DNA of 64,000 nucleotides from 21-14-0-10-47-8 sp966211455 (GCA_966211455.1 CBIHNI010000001.1:1-64000); one strand, 5' to 3'. Positions 8,489 through 16,126 are shown, counted from the stretch's first letter. Program-made: numbers and translations. Notes: generated by a model not told the origin, from the sequence alone.

Positions 8489-9177
8489 TGGAGATTCGTG
8501 ATTCAAAAATCGGAACTGTGATCGAGACTGAAGGCTTTGTGATTCTATTCGGCAATCGCCATGCCGATGCGGCAGCGGTCGGTGAGCAGTTTCCAAATTT
8601 GAAATTGAAACGAATCAAGCAGGTCCATGGAAACCAGATCATCCACACCTCGCCGCAGGCGATCGATTTTTCCCGCGAAGCCGATGCTCATTACACCAAC
8701 GATCGTGGCGTTGCTTTGGGGATCGCCACCGCCGATTGCATTCCGGTGATGATTTACAACGACAACCCAAAATGGATCGTGTCGATCCACGCGGGCTGGC
8801 GCGGAATTGAAAATCGAATCGTCCCCAAATCCATCAGCCACTTGATACGCCAAGGCTGCAAAGCTGAAAACTTGCACGTCTTTGCAGGGCCCCACATCCA
8901 AAAGCCGAGCTTCGAAGTCGGCAATGACGTGAAAGATAAGTTGTTAGCCAGCGCTGACGGAGCCAGAAGAGACAACCAATCTTGGTCTGCTTTAGCCGGA
9001 GACAAATCTTTGGTCGACTTGCATTTGATTCTAAAGCTGCAACTGCAAGAATCCAAAATCGACGCCCACAACTGCCACTTCGAATTGAAAGACACGGTCA
9101 CCGACAAAAGCTACCACTCTTTCCGCCGAGACAAACAAGACTCGGGCCGCCAACTCAGCTTCATCGCCCTGAAATAG
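8488..9177 (+). CDS. pgeF: Multicopper polyphenol oxidase/purine nucleosidase family protein PgeF (YfiH)
   Basis: Member of the laccase-domain DUF152 family, for which both peptidoglycan-editing and adenosine/purine nucleoside activities have been reported. The metal-site motifs are visible: QVHGNQ near residue 47, ATADCIPV near 88-95, and HAGWRG near 111-116. Length 229 is usual. ATG 8488 shares a base with the rluD stop (TGATG), fixing the start; the longer frame beginning at 8437 would lie inside rluD. Cytosolic. The rluD-pgeF pairing is common in proteobacteria. Confidence 0.92.
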   Translation: MEIRDSKIGTVIETEGFVILFGNRHADAAAVGEQFPNLKLKRIKQVHGNQIIHTSPQAIDFSREADAHYTNDRGVALGIATADCIPVMIYNDNPKWIVSIHAGWRGIENRIVPKSISHLIRQGCKAENLHVFAGPHIQKPSFEVGNDVKDKLLASADGARRDNQSWSALAGDKSLVDLHLILKLQLQESKIDAHNCHFELKDTVTDKSYHSFRRDKQDSGRQLSFIALK

Positions 9178-9308
9178 AAGGCGGCCAGCCAGGTACGCCG
9201 TACCTTTCGTCCCTGTGCAGCATAGGCGCGGTCTTTGGTTGTCGTGACAGACGACTGAGATTTGCTTACCCTTGATAGGGTAAACACAAAATAATTTGAG
9301 GAGAGCTT
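9178..9308. promoter_or_regulatory. Intergenic with GGTAC palindrome and TTACCC operator-like repeat
   Basis: Two short structures are visible. GGTAC-GCC-GTACC at 9192-9204 is followed by TTTC and may act as a weak terminator for pgeF; the same palindrome recurs at 9944-9956. TTACCC-TTGATA-GGGTAA at 9266-9283 is an inverted repeat about 25 nt upstream of the barrel gene start and could be an operator or part of its promoter. A GAGGAG Shine-Dalgarno precedes the ATG at 9309. None of these functions is proven. Confidence 0.4.
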
Positions 9309-9938
9309 ATGAAGTTTTCATCTCTTTTAGTTCTAGTTTTTATGATCGGAGCTTCGGCGATTGCAGCAGAAGGCCCTGTTTCCGAAGTTTCAACATCAGG
9401 CAAGTTTTCAAGCGCTCAATCCGGACTGTATGTCGGCTTGGACTATATGAATTTGACCGACCTTCAGGGCAAATCAAAGTACCAAGACCAATACGGATCG
9501 GACGAAATGGAAACAAAAGGTGGAGTCAGCCTCGGTCTGTTGGGCGTGCGTTTAGGTTACAACCAAACTCCTGACAAAGGATTTGGATTTGAGGTCGGCG
9601 GCCGATATTTGCAAGGTTTCAATAAGTCTGAAACTGGAGACGATGCAGTTCGAATCCTAATTCCAGAAGCCAACTTGAAGTATGCATTTCATCCGGCTTT
9701 TCTAGTCTATGGTGGAATCAATGGCGCGTTTTGGGATGGAAACGAAAGCCTTCGAAAATATAAAACAAAGCTGGGAGCCCAAGCCGGAATCGGATTTCGT
9801 TTCGCAAAGTCAGTGGCTCTGAACGCCGGCTACACAATGCTGAATCAGAAAATCGATGAACCAATCTCTAGCAACAGCAAGTACGAAGCCGATATCCAAC
9901 TCAGCGGCTTCAACTCCAACCTAACCTACACCTTCTAA
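9309..9938 (+). CDS. Probable outer-membrane beta-barrel protein
   Basis: A 209-residue protein with a clear Sec signal peptide (residues 1-20, cleavage likely after AIAA). The mature part is rich in alternating aromatic/Gly strands (GLYVGLDYMNLTD, GVRLGYNQTP, GFEVGGRYLQGF, AFLVYGGINGAFWDG) and ends with an aromatic residue (NLTYTF), the usual barrel-assembly signal. It resembles small eight-stranded porin-like or OmpA-barrel proteins. Specific function unknown. It is preceded by a strong GAGGAG ribosome site and appears to be a single-gene unit. Confidence 0.75.
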   Translation: MKFSSLLVLVFMIGASAIAAEGPVSEVSTSGKFSSAQSGLYVGLDYMNLTDLQGKSKYQDQYGSDEMETKGGVSLGLLGVRLGYNQTPDKGFGFEVGGRYLQGFNKSETGDDAVRILIPEANLKYAFHPAFLVYGGINGAFWDGNESLRKYKTKLGAQAGIGFRFAKSVALNAGYTMLNQKIDEPISSNSKYEADIQLSGFNSNLTYTF

Positions 9939-9960
9939 AAAAAGGTACGCCGTACCTTTC
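9937..9960 (-). terminator. GGTAC hairpin with T-run, terminator-like
   Basis: GGTAC (9944-9948), loop GCC, GTACC (9952-9956). Read on the minus strand the stem, extended by A/T pairs, is followed by seven T residues, so it can end the transcript coming from tRNA-Phe. On the plus strand it lies just after the barrel gene stop but with only TTTC after the stem. Confidence 0.55.
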
Positions 9961-9971
9961 AACTCTCCGTC

Positions 9972-10033
9972 CCAAAAGCGACGATGCACGAAGTGCGAGT
10001 CGCTTTTGGAAGCGAGCTGCGAAAGCAGCTCGC
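9972..10033. repeat. Two strong hairpins between barrel gene and tRNA-Phe
   Basis: First hairpin: 11-bp arms CCAAAAGCGAC (9972-9982) and GTCGCTTTTGG (9999-10009), with a small inner GCAC/GTGC stem. Second hairpin: 9-bp arms GCGAGCTGC (10012-10020) and GCAGCTCGC (10025-10033) closed by a GAAA tetraloop. Both lie in the trailer of tRNA-Phe on the minus strand. They could be RNA processing or termination structures, or a short noncoding RNA. Confidence 0.5.
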
Positions 10034-10102
10034 CAACAACAGAATGAAACGAGAAAATTGGGGAGCCAGAAAAGGCGACCAGAGTTCTGCTTTTGAGTGA
10101 AA

Positions 10103-10178
10103 TGGTGGCTCGAGACGGAATTGAACCGCCGACACACGGATTTTCAATCCGCTGCTCTACCAACTGAGCTACCGAGCC
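10103..10178 (-). tRNA. tRNA-Phe (anticodon GAA)
   Basis: A 76-nt cloverleaf on the minus strand including an encoded CCA end. Acceptor stem GGCTCGG pairs with TCGAGCC, the D arm is GCTC...GAGC, the anticodon loop is TTGAAAA with GAA at positions 34-36, and the T arm carries TTCAATT. It reads phenylalanine codons UUU/UUC. Confidence 0.97.
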
Positions 10179-10210
10179 ATTATGCAGGTGTGCCGCAAAA
10201 AAGAGGCTTT

Positions 10211-10239
10211 AGTTACCTAGTAAAACGGGTCCCTGTCAA
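10211..10239 (-). promoter_or_regulatory. Promoter of tRNA-Phe
   Basis: On the minus strand a perfect TTGACA -35 (10234-10239) is separated by 17 nt from a GTAACT -10-like hexamer (10211-10216), about 32 nt before the tRNA 5' end. The -35 directly abuts the stop codon of the upstream gamma-lyase gene. Confidence 0.6.
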
Positions 10240-11403
10240 TCAGACCTTTTCAAATGCCGCTTTTAAATCCGCCATCAGATCCTCTAGATCCTCAATGCCG
10301 ACACTCAAGCGGATCAAAGAGTCATCAATACCTAGAGCCTTGCGGTTTTCAGGCGGCACGCTAGCATGCGTCATGATCGCCGGATGCTCGATCAAAGACT
10401 CAACCCCACCCAAGCTTTCGGCCAAAGAGAAGACCGAAACACTCTCAAGGAAGGTTCGAGCCGCATCCATCCCCCCTTTGATAAAGAAGGTGATCATTCC
10501 GCCCATTCCCAGCATTTGCTCTTTCGCCAGAGCATGCTGTGGGTGGGAAGCCAGTCCCGGATAAATCACACGACTGACTTTGGGATGAGATTCCAAAAAT
10601 TTTGCAATCGCCATGGCGTTGTCATTGTGAGCTTTCATTCGCACCGGCAAAGTCTTCAAACTTCGCAAGCACATGAAAGAATCGAAAGTCGCCATGATTC
10701 CACCCATCGAATTGGTCAGGAACTGAATGCGCTCGGCAATTTCCGCACGGTTTGTTGCCAAAGCACCACCAACGATATCCGAGTGTCCACCGATGTACTT
10801 GGTCACCGAGTGCACAACGATATCCGCCCCTAGGCTTAAAGGACGTTGGAAGTAAGGACTCATGAAGGTGTTATCGACGACAACCAAAATCCCGTGCTTC
10901 TTCGCTTCCGCCGCAATTTTGCGAATATCGACAAGCTTCAAAGTCGGATTGGTCGGAGTTTCCAACCACACCAGCTTCGTGTTGGGCTGGATCGCCTTGG
11001 TGAAGTTTTCTGGATTTGTCAGATCAACGAACGAGAACTGCATGCCATCATGACGAAGAACCTTATCAAACAAGCGGAAGGTTCCACCGTACATATCGTC
11101 ACCAGCGATCACATGATCGCCATTCTTAATCAGATGCATGATCGTCGTCGTCGCTGCACAGCCAGAGGCAAACGCAAAACCGTGCGTTCCGCCTTCAAGG
11201 CTGGCCAGACAGTTTTCAAATGCCCGGCGGGTCGGATTGTGGGTGCGGCTATACTCCCACCCCTTATGAACGCCCGGGGATTCTTGCACATAAGTCGAAG
11301 ACAAATAAACCGGAGTCATAATCGCGCCGGTCGTTGGGTCCGGTGCCTGGCCCGCATGAATCGCACGCGTCGAAAAGCCTAAGTTTTTTGATTCTTTTTT
11401 CAT
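10240..11403 (-). CDS. Cystathionine gamma-lyase/synthase family PLP enzyme
   Basis: PLP-dependent Cys/Met-metabolism enzyme of 387 residues. Visible features are the AIHAG N-terminus, YSRTHNPTRRAFENCLASLEGG near residues 58-79, and the PLP-lysine motif HSVTKYIGGHSDIVGGA near 196-212. The family includes cystathionine gamma-synthase and gamma-lyase. The adjacent CBS makes a gamma-lyase role (cystathionine to cysteine, 2-oxobutyrate and ammonia) more likely, but sequence alone does not separate the two reactions. ATG 11403 overlaps the upstream stop in an ATGA arrangement, so the longer frame to 11427 is rejected. Confidence 0.9.
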   Translation of the reverse strand: MKKESKNLGFSTRAIHAGQAPDPTTGAIMTPVYLSSTYVQESPGVHKGWEYSRTHNPTRRAFENCLASLEGGTHGFAFASGCAATTTIMHLIKNGDHVIAGDDMYGGTFRLFDKVLRHDGMQFSFVDLTNPENFTKAIQPNTKLVWLETPTNPTLKLVDIRKIAAEAKKHGILVVVDNTFMSPYFQRPLSLGADIVVHSVTKYIGGHSDIVGGALATNRAEIAERIQFLTNSMGGIMATFDSFMCLRSLKTLPVRMKAHNDNAMAIAKFLESHPKVSRVIYPGLASHPQHALAKEQMLGMGGMITFFIKGGMDAARTFLESVSVFSLAESLGGVESLIEHPAIMTHASVPPENRKALGIDDSLIRLSVGIEDLEDLMADLKAAFEKV

Positions 11404-12377
11404 AGCAAACCGTTCTCTTTCATCCATTGATCATTGAAGGCCTTGCTGAGATACGCACGGCCATTGTCCGGGAACATCACGACGATGTTGCTTGGGGTTT
11501 CAAGTTTCTTCGAATATTCGATAGCCGCCACCAGCGCCAATGCCGATGATGGGCCAACACACATGCCTTCGGTCGCAATAATTTTGCGAGTCATCTGAAA
11601 AGCCGACCTGTCGTCGACCTGAACAACCGCGTCCATCACATTAAAATGAACGTTATCCGGCAGCATATCTTCGCCGACGCCTTCGACCTTGTATGGCTTC
11701 GGTGGGTCGACAATCTTTTTGTGATAATAAAGGTCATACAAAATACTGCCGATCGGATCGGCCAAAACGATTTTCACGTTTGGATTCTTCTCTTTTAAAT
11801 ACTGTCCGACCCCAGAGATCGTTCCACCGGTACCAGCGCCCGCGACAAAGACGTCCAGTTTATTTCCAAGCTGTTCCCACAGCTCGGGACCTGTCGTTTT
11901 ATAGTGGCGCTTGAAATTATCCGGATTGTGGTACTGATTTGTGCAGAAAGCCCCGGGGATTTCTTTGGTCAGCTTAGCCGTCACCGAATAATGGCTGCGA
12001 GGATCATCCGGCTCGACACCGGTTGGGGTGATGATGACTTCCGAGCCATAAGCACGAAGGATCGCGCGTTTTTCTTCGGAAATCTTATCTGGCATCACGA
12101 AAATGGATTTATATCCTTTAATTGCCGCCACCATCGCAAGACCCAATCCGGTGTTACCGGATGTTGCTTCGACAATGGTTCCGCCCGGCTTCAGATCGCC
12201 GCGTTTTTCCGCCGCTTCGATGATTTCGATGGCGATGCGATCTTTCACGCTGCCCGCTGGGTTGAAAGTTTCAAGTTTCGCCCAAAACGTGTGACGAGAA
12301 TCGCCGACAACCTGATTCAACTTGATCAAAGGTGTGTTGCCGACAGCTTCAAGAAGGTTATTGAAAACATTTTTCAT
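11400..12377 (-). CDS. cbs: Cystathionine beta-synthase catalytic domain protein
   Basis: Fold-type II PLP enzyme condensing serine (or O-acetylserine) with homocysteine. The PLP-lysine is in NPAGSVKDR near residue 45, the substrate loop is EATSGNTG near 71-78 and the phosphate cup is GAGTGGTISG near 177-186. The segments DDPRSHYSVTAKLTKEIPG, GSILYDLY and YKVEGVGEDMLP match eukaryote-type CBS rather than CysK. It has 325 residues and no C-terminal regulatory CBS-domain pair. ATGA overlaps link it both to the small gene upstream and the gamma-lyase downstream, so the three form one operon for reverse transsulfuration. Confidence 0.88.
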   Translation of the reverse strand: MKNVFNNLLEAVGNTPLIKLNQVVGDSRHTFWAKLETFNPAGSVKDRIAIEIIEAAEKRGDLKPGGTIVEATSGNTGLGLAMVAAIKGYKSIFVMPDKISEEKRAILRAYGSEVIITPTGVEPDDPRSHYSVTAKLTKEIPGAFCTNQYHNPDNFKRHYKTTGPELWEQLGNKLDVFVAGAGTGGTISGVGQYLKEKNPNVKIVLADPIGSILYDLYYHKKIVDPPKPYKVEGVGEDMLPDNVHFNVMDAVVQVDDRSAFQMTRKIIATEGMCVGPSSALALVAAIEYSKKLETPSNIVVMFPDNGRAYLSKAFNDQWMKENGLL

Positions 12378-12592
12378 AGTTCAGACGCCTTTTCTTTCGT
12401 TTTTCGCTTTTTTGAATCCAGTGGGAACTGGGACATCAACCCCAAAACCACGCTCATCTGCGCGATCGAGTCATTGGTGTACGCCAAACCGTTCTCGAGC
12501 ATCAGTTTCTTGACGCGCGCTTGATTTGGTTTCTCCTTTGTCAGTTCATCGATCAAAGGATGCAGTGTTTCGAATGAAACCGTTTTACTCAT
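12374..12592 (-). CDS. Small conserved-looking protein upstream of CBS
   Basis: A 72-residue acidic/basic mixed helical protein (MSKTVSFETLHPLIDELTKEKP...) with no signal peptide, cysteine or recognised domain. The gene is real on sequence evidence: AGGAGG lies four bases before the ATG, and its stop overlaps the CBS start by 4 nt. It may be a small regulator or accessory of the transsulfuration enzymes, but no function can be assigned. A possible GC hairpin (GGCTCCC/GGGGGCT on the minus strand) precedes its ribosome site. Confidence 0.7.
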   Translation of the reverse strand: MSKTVSFETLHPLIDELTKEKPNQARVKKLMLENGLAYTNDSIAQMSVVLGLMSQFPLDSKKRKTKEKASEL

Positions 12593-12656
12593 GACTCCTC
12601 CTGAGCCCCCAATTTATCGGGAGCCAGGAGGGCTATCAACTGGATTCGCCCGCGTC

Positions 12657-13085
12657 TTAAGAATGATGAAGGAGTGCGCCGAGAAAAGGACCAATCAGCA
12701 GCGCCAAAAATGCTGGAAATTGAAAAAAAAGAAGCGGAATGAGCGATTTGATCGGCAAAGTGGCGACAAACTCTTCGATTTCAAGCTTGGTGGATTCGAA
12801 AACCTCTTCCTCAAGGCCGCAAATCTGCTGATAAATCGGTTCTCCGCGCAATCCCATCTCGATTACTTCCAGACATTGTCGACGCACGAAGGTCATCGAT
12901 CCCAAAATTTCCTGTGGGGGACGGCCCAGCTCAAGCAGCTTCAGCCACAAAGCCAGTTGCTGACGCCACGGATCTGCAGGCTGTGAATCGATATAAGACT
13001 GCAAAGTTTTGCGAAGCGAGACTCCCTTTTCCAAACCGAAACGCACTTCCATTAAAAGTTCGAGCGGTGGCGCTATATTTTCCAT
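12657..13085 (-). CDS. TadC/GspF-type platform protein, short
   Basis: A 142-residue protein resembling one GspF half: a cytoplasmic helical bundle (GLEKGVSLRKTLQSYI, LLELGRPPQEILGSM, CLEVIEMGLRGEPIYQQI) followed by a C-terminal hydrophobic hairpin near residues 112-138. Tad platform proteins TadB and TadC have this layout. The start is ATG 13085 with GGAAGGA upstream; the upstream in-frame codons belong to the overlapping previous gene. It overlaps that gene by 13 nt. No tadA ATPase, secretin or flp gene is adjacent. Confidence 0.75.
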   Translation of the reverse strand: MENIAPPLELLMEVRFGLEKGVSLRKTLQSYIDSQPADPWRQQLALWLKLLELGRPPQEILGSMTFVRRQCLEVIEMGLRGEPIYQQICGLEEEVFESTKLEIEEFVATLPIKSLIPLLFFQFPAFLALLIGPFLGALLHHS

Positions 13086-13816
13086 TTGTAGTTCCTTCCC
13101 ATGCGTTGAACGACCAAGAGACCCAACCCGAAGAGCAACGACGACACCAGAACCAGGGTCAGGTGTTTGCGAATGCCGAAATCCATCTGCACATAACCCA
13201 GCACCAAGATGTACATGCCGGTGATGATCCATGATTGAAAGCGAACCTGCAGCAGTGCCTGTCTCGACTTCTGTCGAAATCCTTTCTCCATCATCAAACG
13301 CCGGCGAAGTGCGCGCATGCGATCAACCGGCTTGTGTGCAGACTGATCGACTTGCGCAAGTTCGCGGAAAAAAAGCTGAATCTGCGGGTCATCACCCAAA
13401 CTTTTGATCTCTTTTTGATACTGAAGCGCACTTAAAAACTCGGTCATGGCGAAGCGAACGTGGGGCGAGTTGCGCTCGAGACAAAGCTGAAACGCCGGTC
13501 GAAATCCCCTTCCCGACTTCATCGAAAGGATCAGTTGATCCAAAATGGGAATGAATTGCTGCTTCAGAAGTTGCTCGCGCTTCATCTGAATCCACAGCGG
13601 AACCCACCAAGGTGACAAAAAGATGACGATATTCAGCAGTGTGAGCAGTAAAATCACTTCTCGCAGTAGAAAATTCAAAGAGACAACCGTCAAAAAACTG
13701 AACAGTCGGATCTGAATTGTCTTCTCTGCGGAAAAAATTTGGAGAACTTCTCCTGTCCGAAGTGTCCGATGTACGACCCACAATCCGAAAATCGAAAGCG
13801 CAGACCAAATCAACAT
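13073..13816 (-). CDS. TadB/GspF-type platform protein
   Basis: Inner-membrane protein of 247 residues with N-terminal hydrophobic segments (LIWSALSIFGLWVV, LLREVILLLTLLNIVIFL), a cytoplasmic GspF-like bundle (QQFIPILDQLILSMKSGRGFRPAFQLCLE near 87-115) and C-terminal hydrophobic segments near 195-240. This is the TadB plan, the inner-membrane platform of Flp/Tad pili. ATG 13816 is chosen because AGGAGG sits seven bases upstream; the frame continues to 13891 without support. It forms a pair with the TadC-like gene and is probably cotranscribed into the cbs operon. Confidence 0.78.
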   Translation of the reverse strand: MLIWSALSIFGLWVVHRTLRTGEVLQIFSAEKTIQIRLFSFLTVVSLNFLLREVILLLTLLNIVIFLSPWWVPLWIQMKREQLLKQQFIPILDQLILSMKSGRGFRPAFQLCLERNSPHVRFAMTEFLSALQYQKEIKSLGDDPQIQLFFRELAQVDQSAHKPVDRMRALRRRLMMEKGFRQKSRQALLQVRFQSWIITGMYILVLGYVQMDFGIRKHLTLVLVSSLLFGLGLLVVQRMGRNYKWKI

Positions 13817-13898
13817 GTTCAAACCTCCTGATCGAACCTTCTGCGCAAAAAAAGTGCTCAAGAAAAAAATTTTATTGACGATAGAAGTCACATTGTGA

Positions 13899-13910
13899 AC
13901 ACTAGTGTTA
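13899..13910. promoter_or_regulatory. Perfect 12-bp palindrome AACACTAGTGTT
   Basis: The self-complementary site lies between the divergent TadB-like gene (start 13816) and the H1-like peptide gene (start 14009). A TTGACG at 13876-13881 is 17 nt upstream of its left edge on the plus strand, so the palindrome would cover the -10 position of such a promoter. This geometry suggests an operator, but it is only inference. Confidence 0.35.
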
Positions 13911-14008
13911 AGAAGTCTTCTTTTTGTCTCGAAAGAGATGGGAAGAAAAGTTAAAGGAAGAGAAGAACAACAACTGCCATCCCGTTAGGGGATCCTTAGG
14001 AGGAACAC

Positions 14009-14089
14009 ATGGCTAAGAAGAAAGCAAAAAAAGCGACTAAAAAAGCTGCTAAAAAAGCTACTAAGAAAAAAGCTACTAAGAAGAAGTAG
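14009..14089 (+). CDS. 26-residue lysine/alanine-rich histone-H1-like peptide
   Basis: The frame encodes MAKKKAKKATKKAAKKATKKK and five further residues: 16 Lys, with Ala and Thr making up the rest apart from Met. The pattern is that of eukaryotic and chlamydial/bordetellal H1-like tails. Expression signals are strong: AGGAGG precedes ATG at 14009 with good spacing, and a Rho-independent terminator follows at 14120-14154. It is too short for routine gene calling. Such a peptide would be expected to bind nucleic acid or acidic surfaces (inference from composition only). The rplU gene at 37232 carries a similar tail. Confidence 0.7.
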   Translation: MAKKKAKKATKKAAKKATKKKATKKK

Positions 14090-14119
14090 TTTTCTTCGGT
14101 CCTAAGCAATTAGGATTTT

Positions 14120-14154
14120 AAAACCCTCGGCTCTGCCGGGGGTTTTTTATTTTC
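14120..14154 (+). terminator. Rho-independent terminator of H1-like peptide gene
   Basis: Stem ACCCTCGG/CCGGGGGT with a CTCTG loop, flanked by AAA on the 5' side and a run of six T on the 3' side. It is 30 nt after the peptide stop, so the gene is monocistronic. Confidence 0.85.
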
Positions 14155-14256
14155 TGGGCATGAGAACGAAATAAACTCGCAATGAATCCGTTTTTCGGAC
14201 ACGAATCCGATTTCTGAACCCATCAAAGCTTCATTCATTTTCGCGCCGACAGTCTC

Positions 14257-14973
14257 TTAAAAATAATAAAGTCCGCCAATTCCGGCGACCGGAGCTGGCG
14301 AAAGATTCTCAAACGAAGTGAGAAAATTGATTTCTCCGAAAAGTGCCGTCCCCGTCCAGGGTCCAGCTAAAAAACTGTATTGAAGACCCAACGTTGGAGT
14401 GATCAAGTTCACGCCAAACTTTCCGCTGCGCCTTTCTTCATCGTCCAAAAATTTGGACGCGAGCACGTTTGGCGTTGTTCGCTCCATATTTTTTCCATCT
14501 CCAGACGCGTTGTACCATCGCGCGTAACCGACCCCCGCATACGGTGAAAAAACCCGGCCGGTAAAAAGATGTTTCCACTGAAATCCGAAGGCTCCATATC
14601 CCGGCCCGCCACCAAACGCTGCCATCAACGAGTCCTTTTGACCAAAATTCAACTCAAGTAAGGCGCCAAAAAGTCCGGTCGCACCCAAAGCGGAAGCTCC
14701 GACGCCCACGCGACGCTTCGCTCGCATTTCGAAAACAGAATCGAATTCTTGGCCGGCATAAATGTCTCGAAGTGAGCTTCTTTGTGACAAGGGCGTAATT
14801 TCTTGCGAGTTCGAGCTTTGAACCCGAGAAGGTCGCGCTGGGTTTGGCGAAGGGGCGGTCGTCGTGGTTGTCGGTTCGGAAGAAACTTCGACCTCCTCAA
14901 AAAGCACGGCAGGACCCGCCGCAAAAGATGACAAACACAGCAACAGCAACGAGCTCAACACAACAAGTTTCAT
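14257..14973 (-). CDS. Secreted outer-membrane-like protein
   Basis: A 238-residue protein with a signal peptide (MKLVVLSSLLLLCLSSFAAG, cleavage near residue 19). A Thr/Pro/Ser-rich linker follows near 30-55, then a Gly-rich beta region (GVGASALGATGLFGALLELNFG, GGGPGYGAFGFQWKHLF, PYAGVGYARWYN) ending in the aromatic GGLYYF. The layout suggests a small beta-barrel. ATG 14973 is preceded by GGGAG; the frame extends to 15021 without a ribosome site. No family recognised. Confidence 0.65.
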   Translation of the reverse strand: MKLVVLSSLLLLCLSSFAAGPAVLFEEVEVSSEPTTTTTAPSPNPARPSRVQSSNSQEITPLSQRSSLRDIYAGQEFDSVFEMRAKRRVGVGASALGATGLFGALLELNFGQKDSLMAAFGGGPGYGAFGFQWKHLFTGRVFSPYAGVGYARWYNASGDGKNMERTTPNVLASKFLDDEERRSGKFGVNLITPTLGLQYSFLAGPWTGTALFGEINFLTSFENLSPAPVAGIGGLYYF

Positions 14974-15157
14974 AAGGACTCCCGACTTGAAAATGGTCGC
15001 GCTGATTTCGGCCCGCGGCAAGGATTTCTAGAGTGAAAATTCGCTCTTGCAACGCCTTGTTCTACGAGTCTGGAATTCGTCGGGAACCCTTGTCTATAGG
15101 GCTGAATTAAGTTTGAATGAGCCATCATTTTTGCTCAATCAAGATCAAGGAGAAATT

Positions 15158-16102
15158 ATGGCTCACAAAAGAAAGAAAATTGCAGTCATCGGCGCTGGTT
15201 TCGTCGGTTCAACATGTGCCCACTGGGCAGCTGCCAAAGAATTGGGCGATGTTGTCGTTTTGGATATCAACGACGGCGCGGCCAAAGGTAAATCTTTGGA
15301 TTTGTTGCAAGCAGGTCCAGTTTACAAATTTGATTCGAACGTTGTTGGAACTTCGAACTATGCAGATATCGCGGATGCTGACGTTGTCATCCTGACTGCA
15401 GGTATGCCACGCAAACCCGGCATGAGCCGTGACGAACTGTTGGGAATCAACGGTAAAATCGTAAAAGAATGCTGCGACGGGATCAAAAAGTATGCTCCGA
15501 ACTCGATCGTGATCGTTGTTTGCAACCCAATGGACGCGATGGCAGTTCATGCTAAGAAATGCCTGGGCTTCCCGCGCGAGCGCGTGATCGGCATGGGCGG
15601 CGCTTTGGATGCGTCTCGTTTCCGTACATTTATCGCTGATGAACTGAAAGTCTCTGTCAAAGACGTGACCGGCATCGTAATCGGTAACCACGGCGATGCG
15701 ATGGTACCGCTTCCACGTTTGGCGACTGTTGGTGGCGTTCCACTTCCAGAATTGCTGTCGGCTGAGAAAATCAACGCAATCGTGGCTCGTACAAAACAAG
15801 CTGGCGCTGAAATCGGTGGTCTGTTGAAAACTGGTTCGGCTTATTACGCCCCTTCTGCGGGTGCGGTTGAAATGGCTGAAGCGATCTTGAAAGATCAAAA
15901 ACGCATGCTTCCTTGCGCGGTCGAGCTGAATGGCGAATACGGCGTGAAAGGTATGTTCGTTGGTGTTGTCTGCAAATTGGGCGGCGCCGGCATGGAAGGT
16001 ATCGTTCAGTTCAAATTGAATGCAGACGAACAAGCCGAATTCGAAAAATCCGTCGCGGCCGTGAAGAGCCTGGTCGATGGTTTGGCTGCAGCTGGCGTTT
16101 AA
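15158..16102 (+). CDS. mdh: Malate dehydrogenase, LDH-like type
   Basis: Interconverts malate and oxaloacetate with NAD in the TCA cycle. The NAD-binding motif GAGFVGSTCAHW is near residues 12-23 and the substrate loop TAGMPRKPGMSRDELL is near 78-93. Arginines in the loop (MPRKPGMSR) fit malate rather than lactate. The catalytic VIGNHGDAMVPL segment is near 172-183. ATG 15158 has AAGGAGA upstream; the frame open to 15047 adds 37 residues that do not belong to the family. Length 314 is standard. First gene of mdh-sucC-sucD-ndk. Confidence 0.95.
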   Translation: MAHKRKKIAVIGAGFVGSTCAHWAAAKELGDVVVLDINDGAAKGKSLDLLQAGPVYKFDSNVVGTSNYADIADADVVILTAGMPRKPGMSRDELLGINGKIVKECCDGIKKYAPNSIVIVVCNPMDAMAVHAKKCLGFPRERVIGMGGALDASRFRTFIADELKVSVKDVTGIVIGNHGDAMVPLPRLATVGGVPLPELLSAEKINAIVARTKQAGAEIGGLLKTGSAYYAPSAGAVEMAEAILKDQKRMLPCAVELNGEYGVKGMFVGVVCKLGGAGMEGIVQFKLNADEQAEFEKSVAAVKSLVDGLAAAGV

Positions 16103-16126
16103 GAATCTCAACTTTAAGGAAATCAA

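Noticed and set aside
9910..10163. Three minus-strand frames overlapping the tRNA-Phe gene (e.g. RIENPCVGGSIPSRA)
   Set aside because: These are translations of the tRNA and its trailer, a familiar false-positive pattern.
12592..12656. SAM riboswitch or T-box upstream of the CBS operon
   Set aside because: The 64-nt gap is too short and lacks the T-box or SAM motif; only a small GC hairpin is present.
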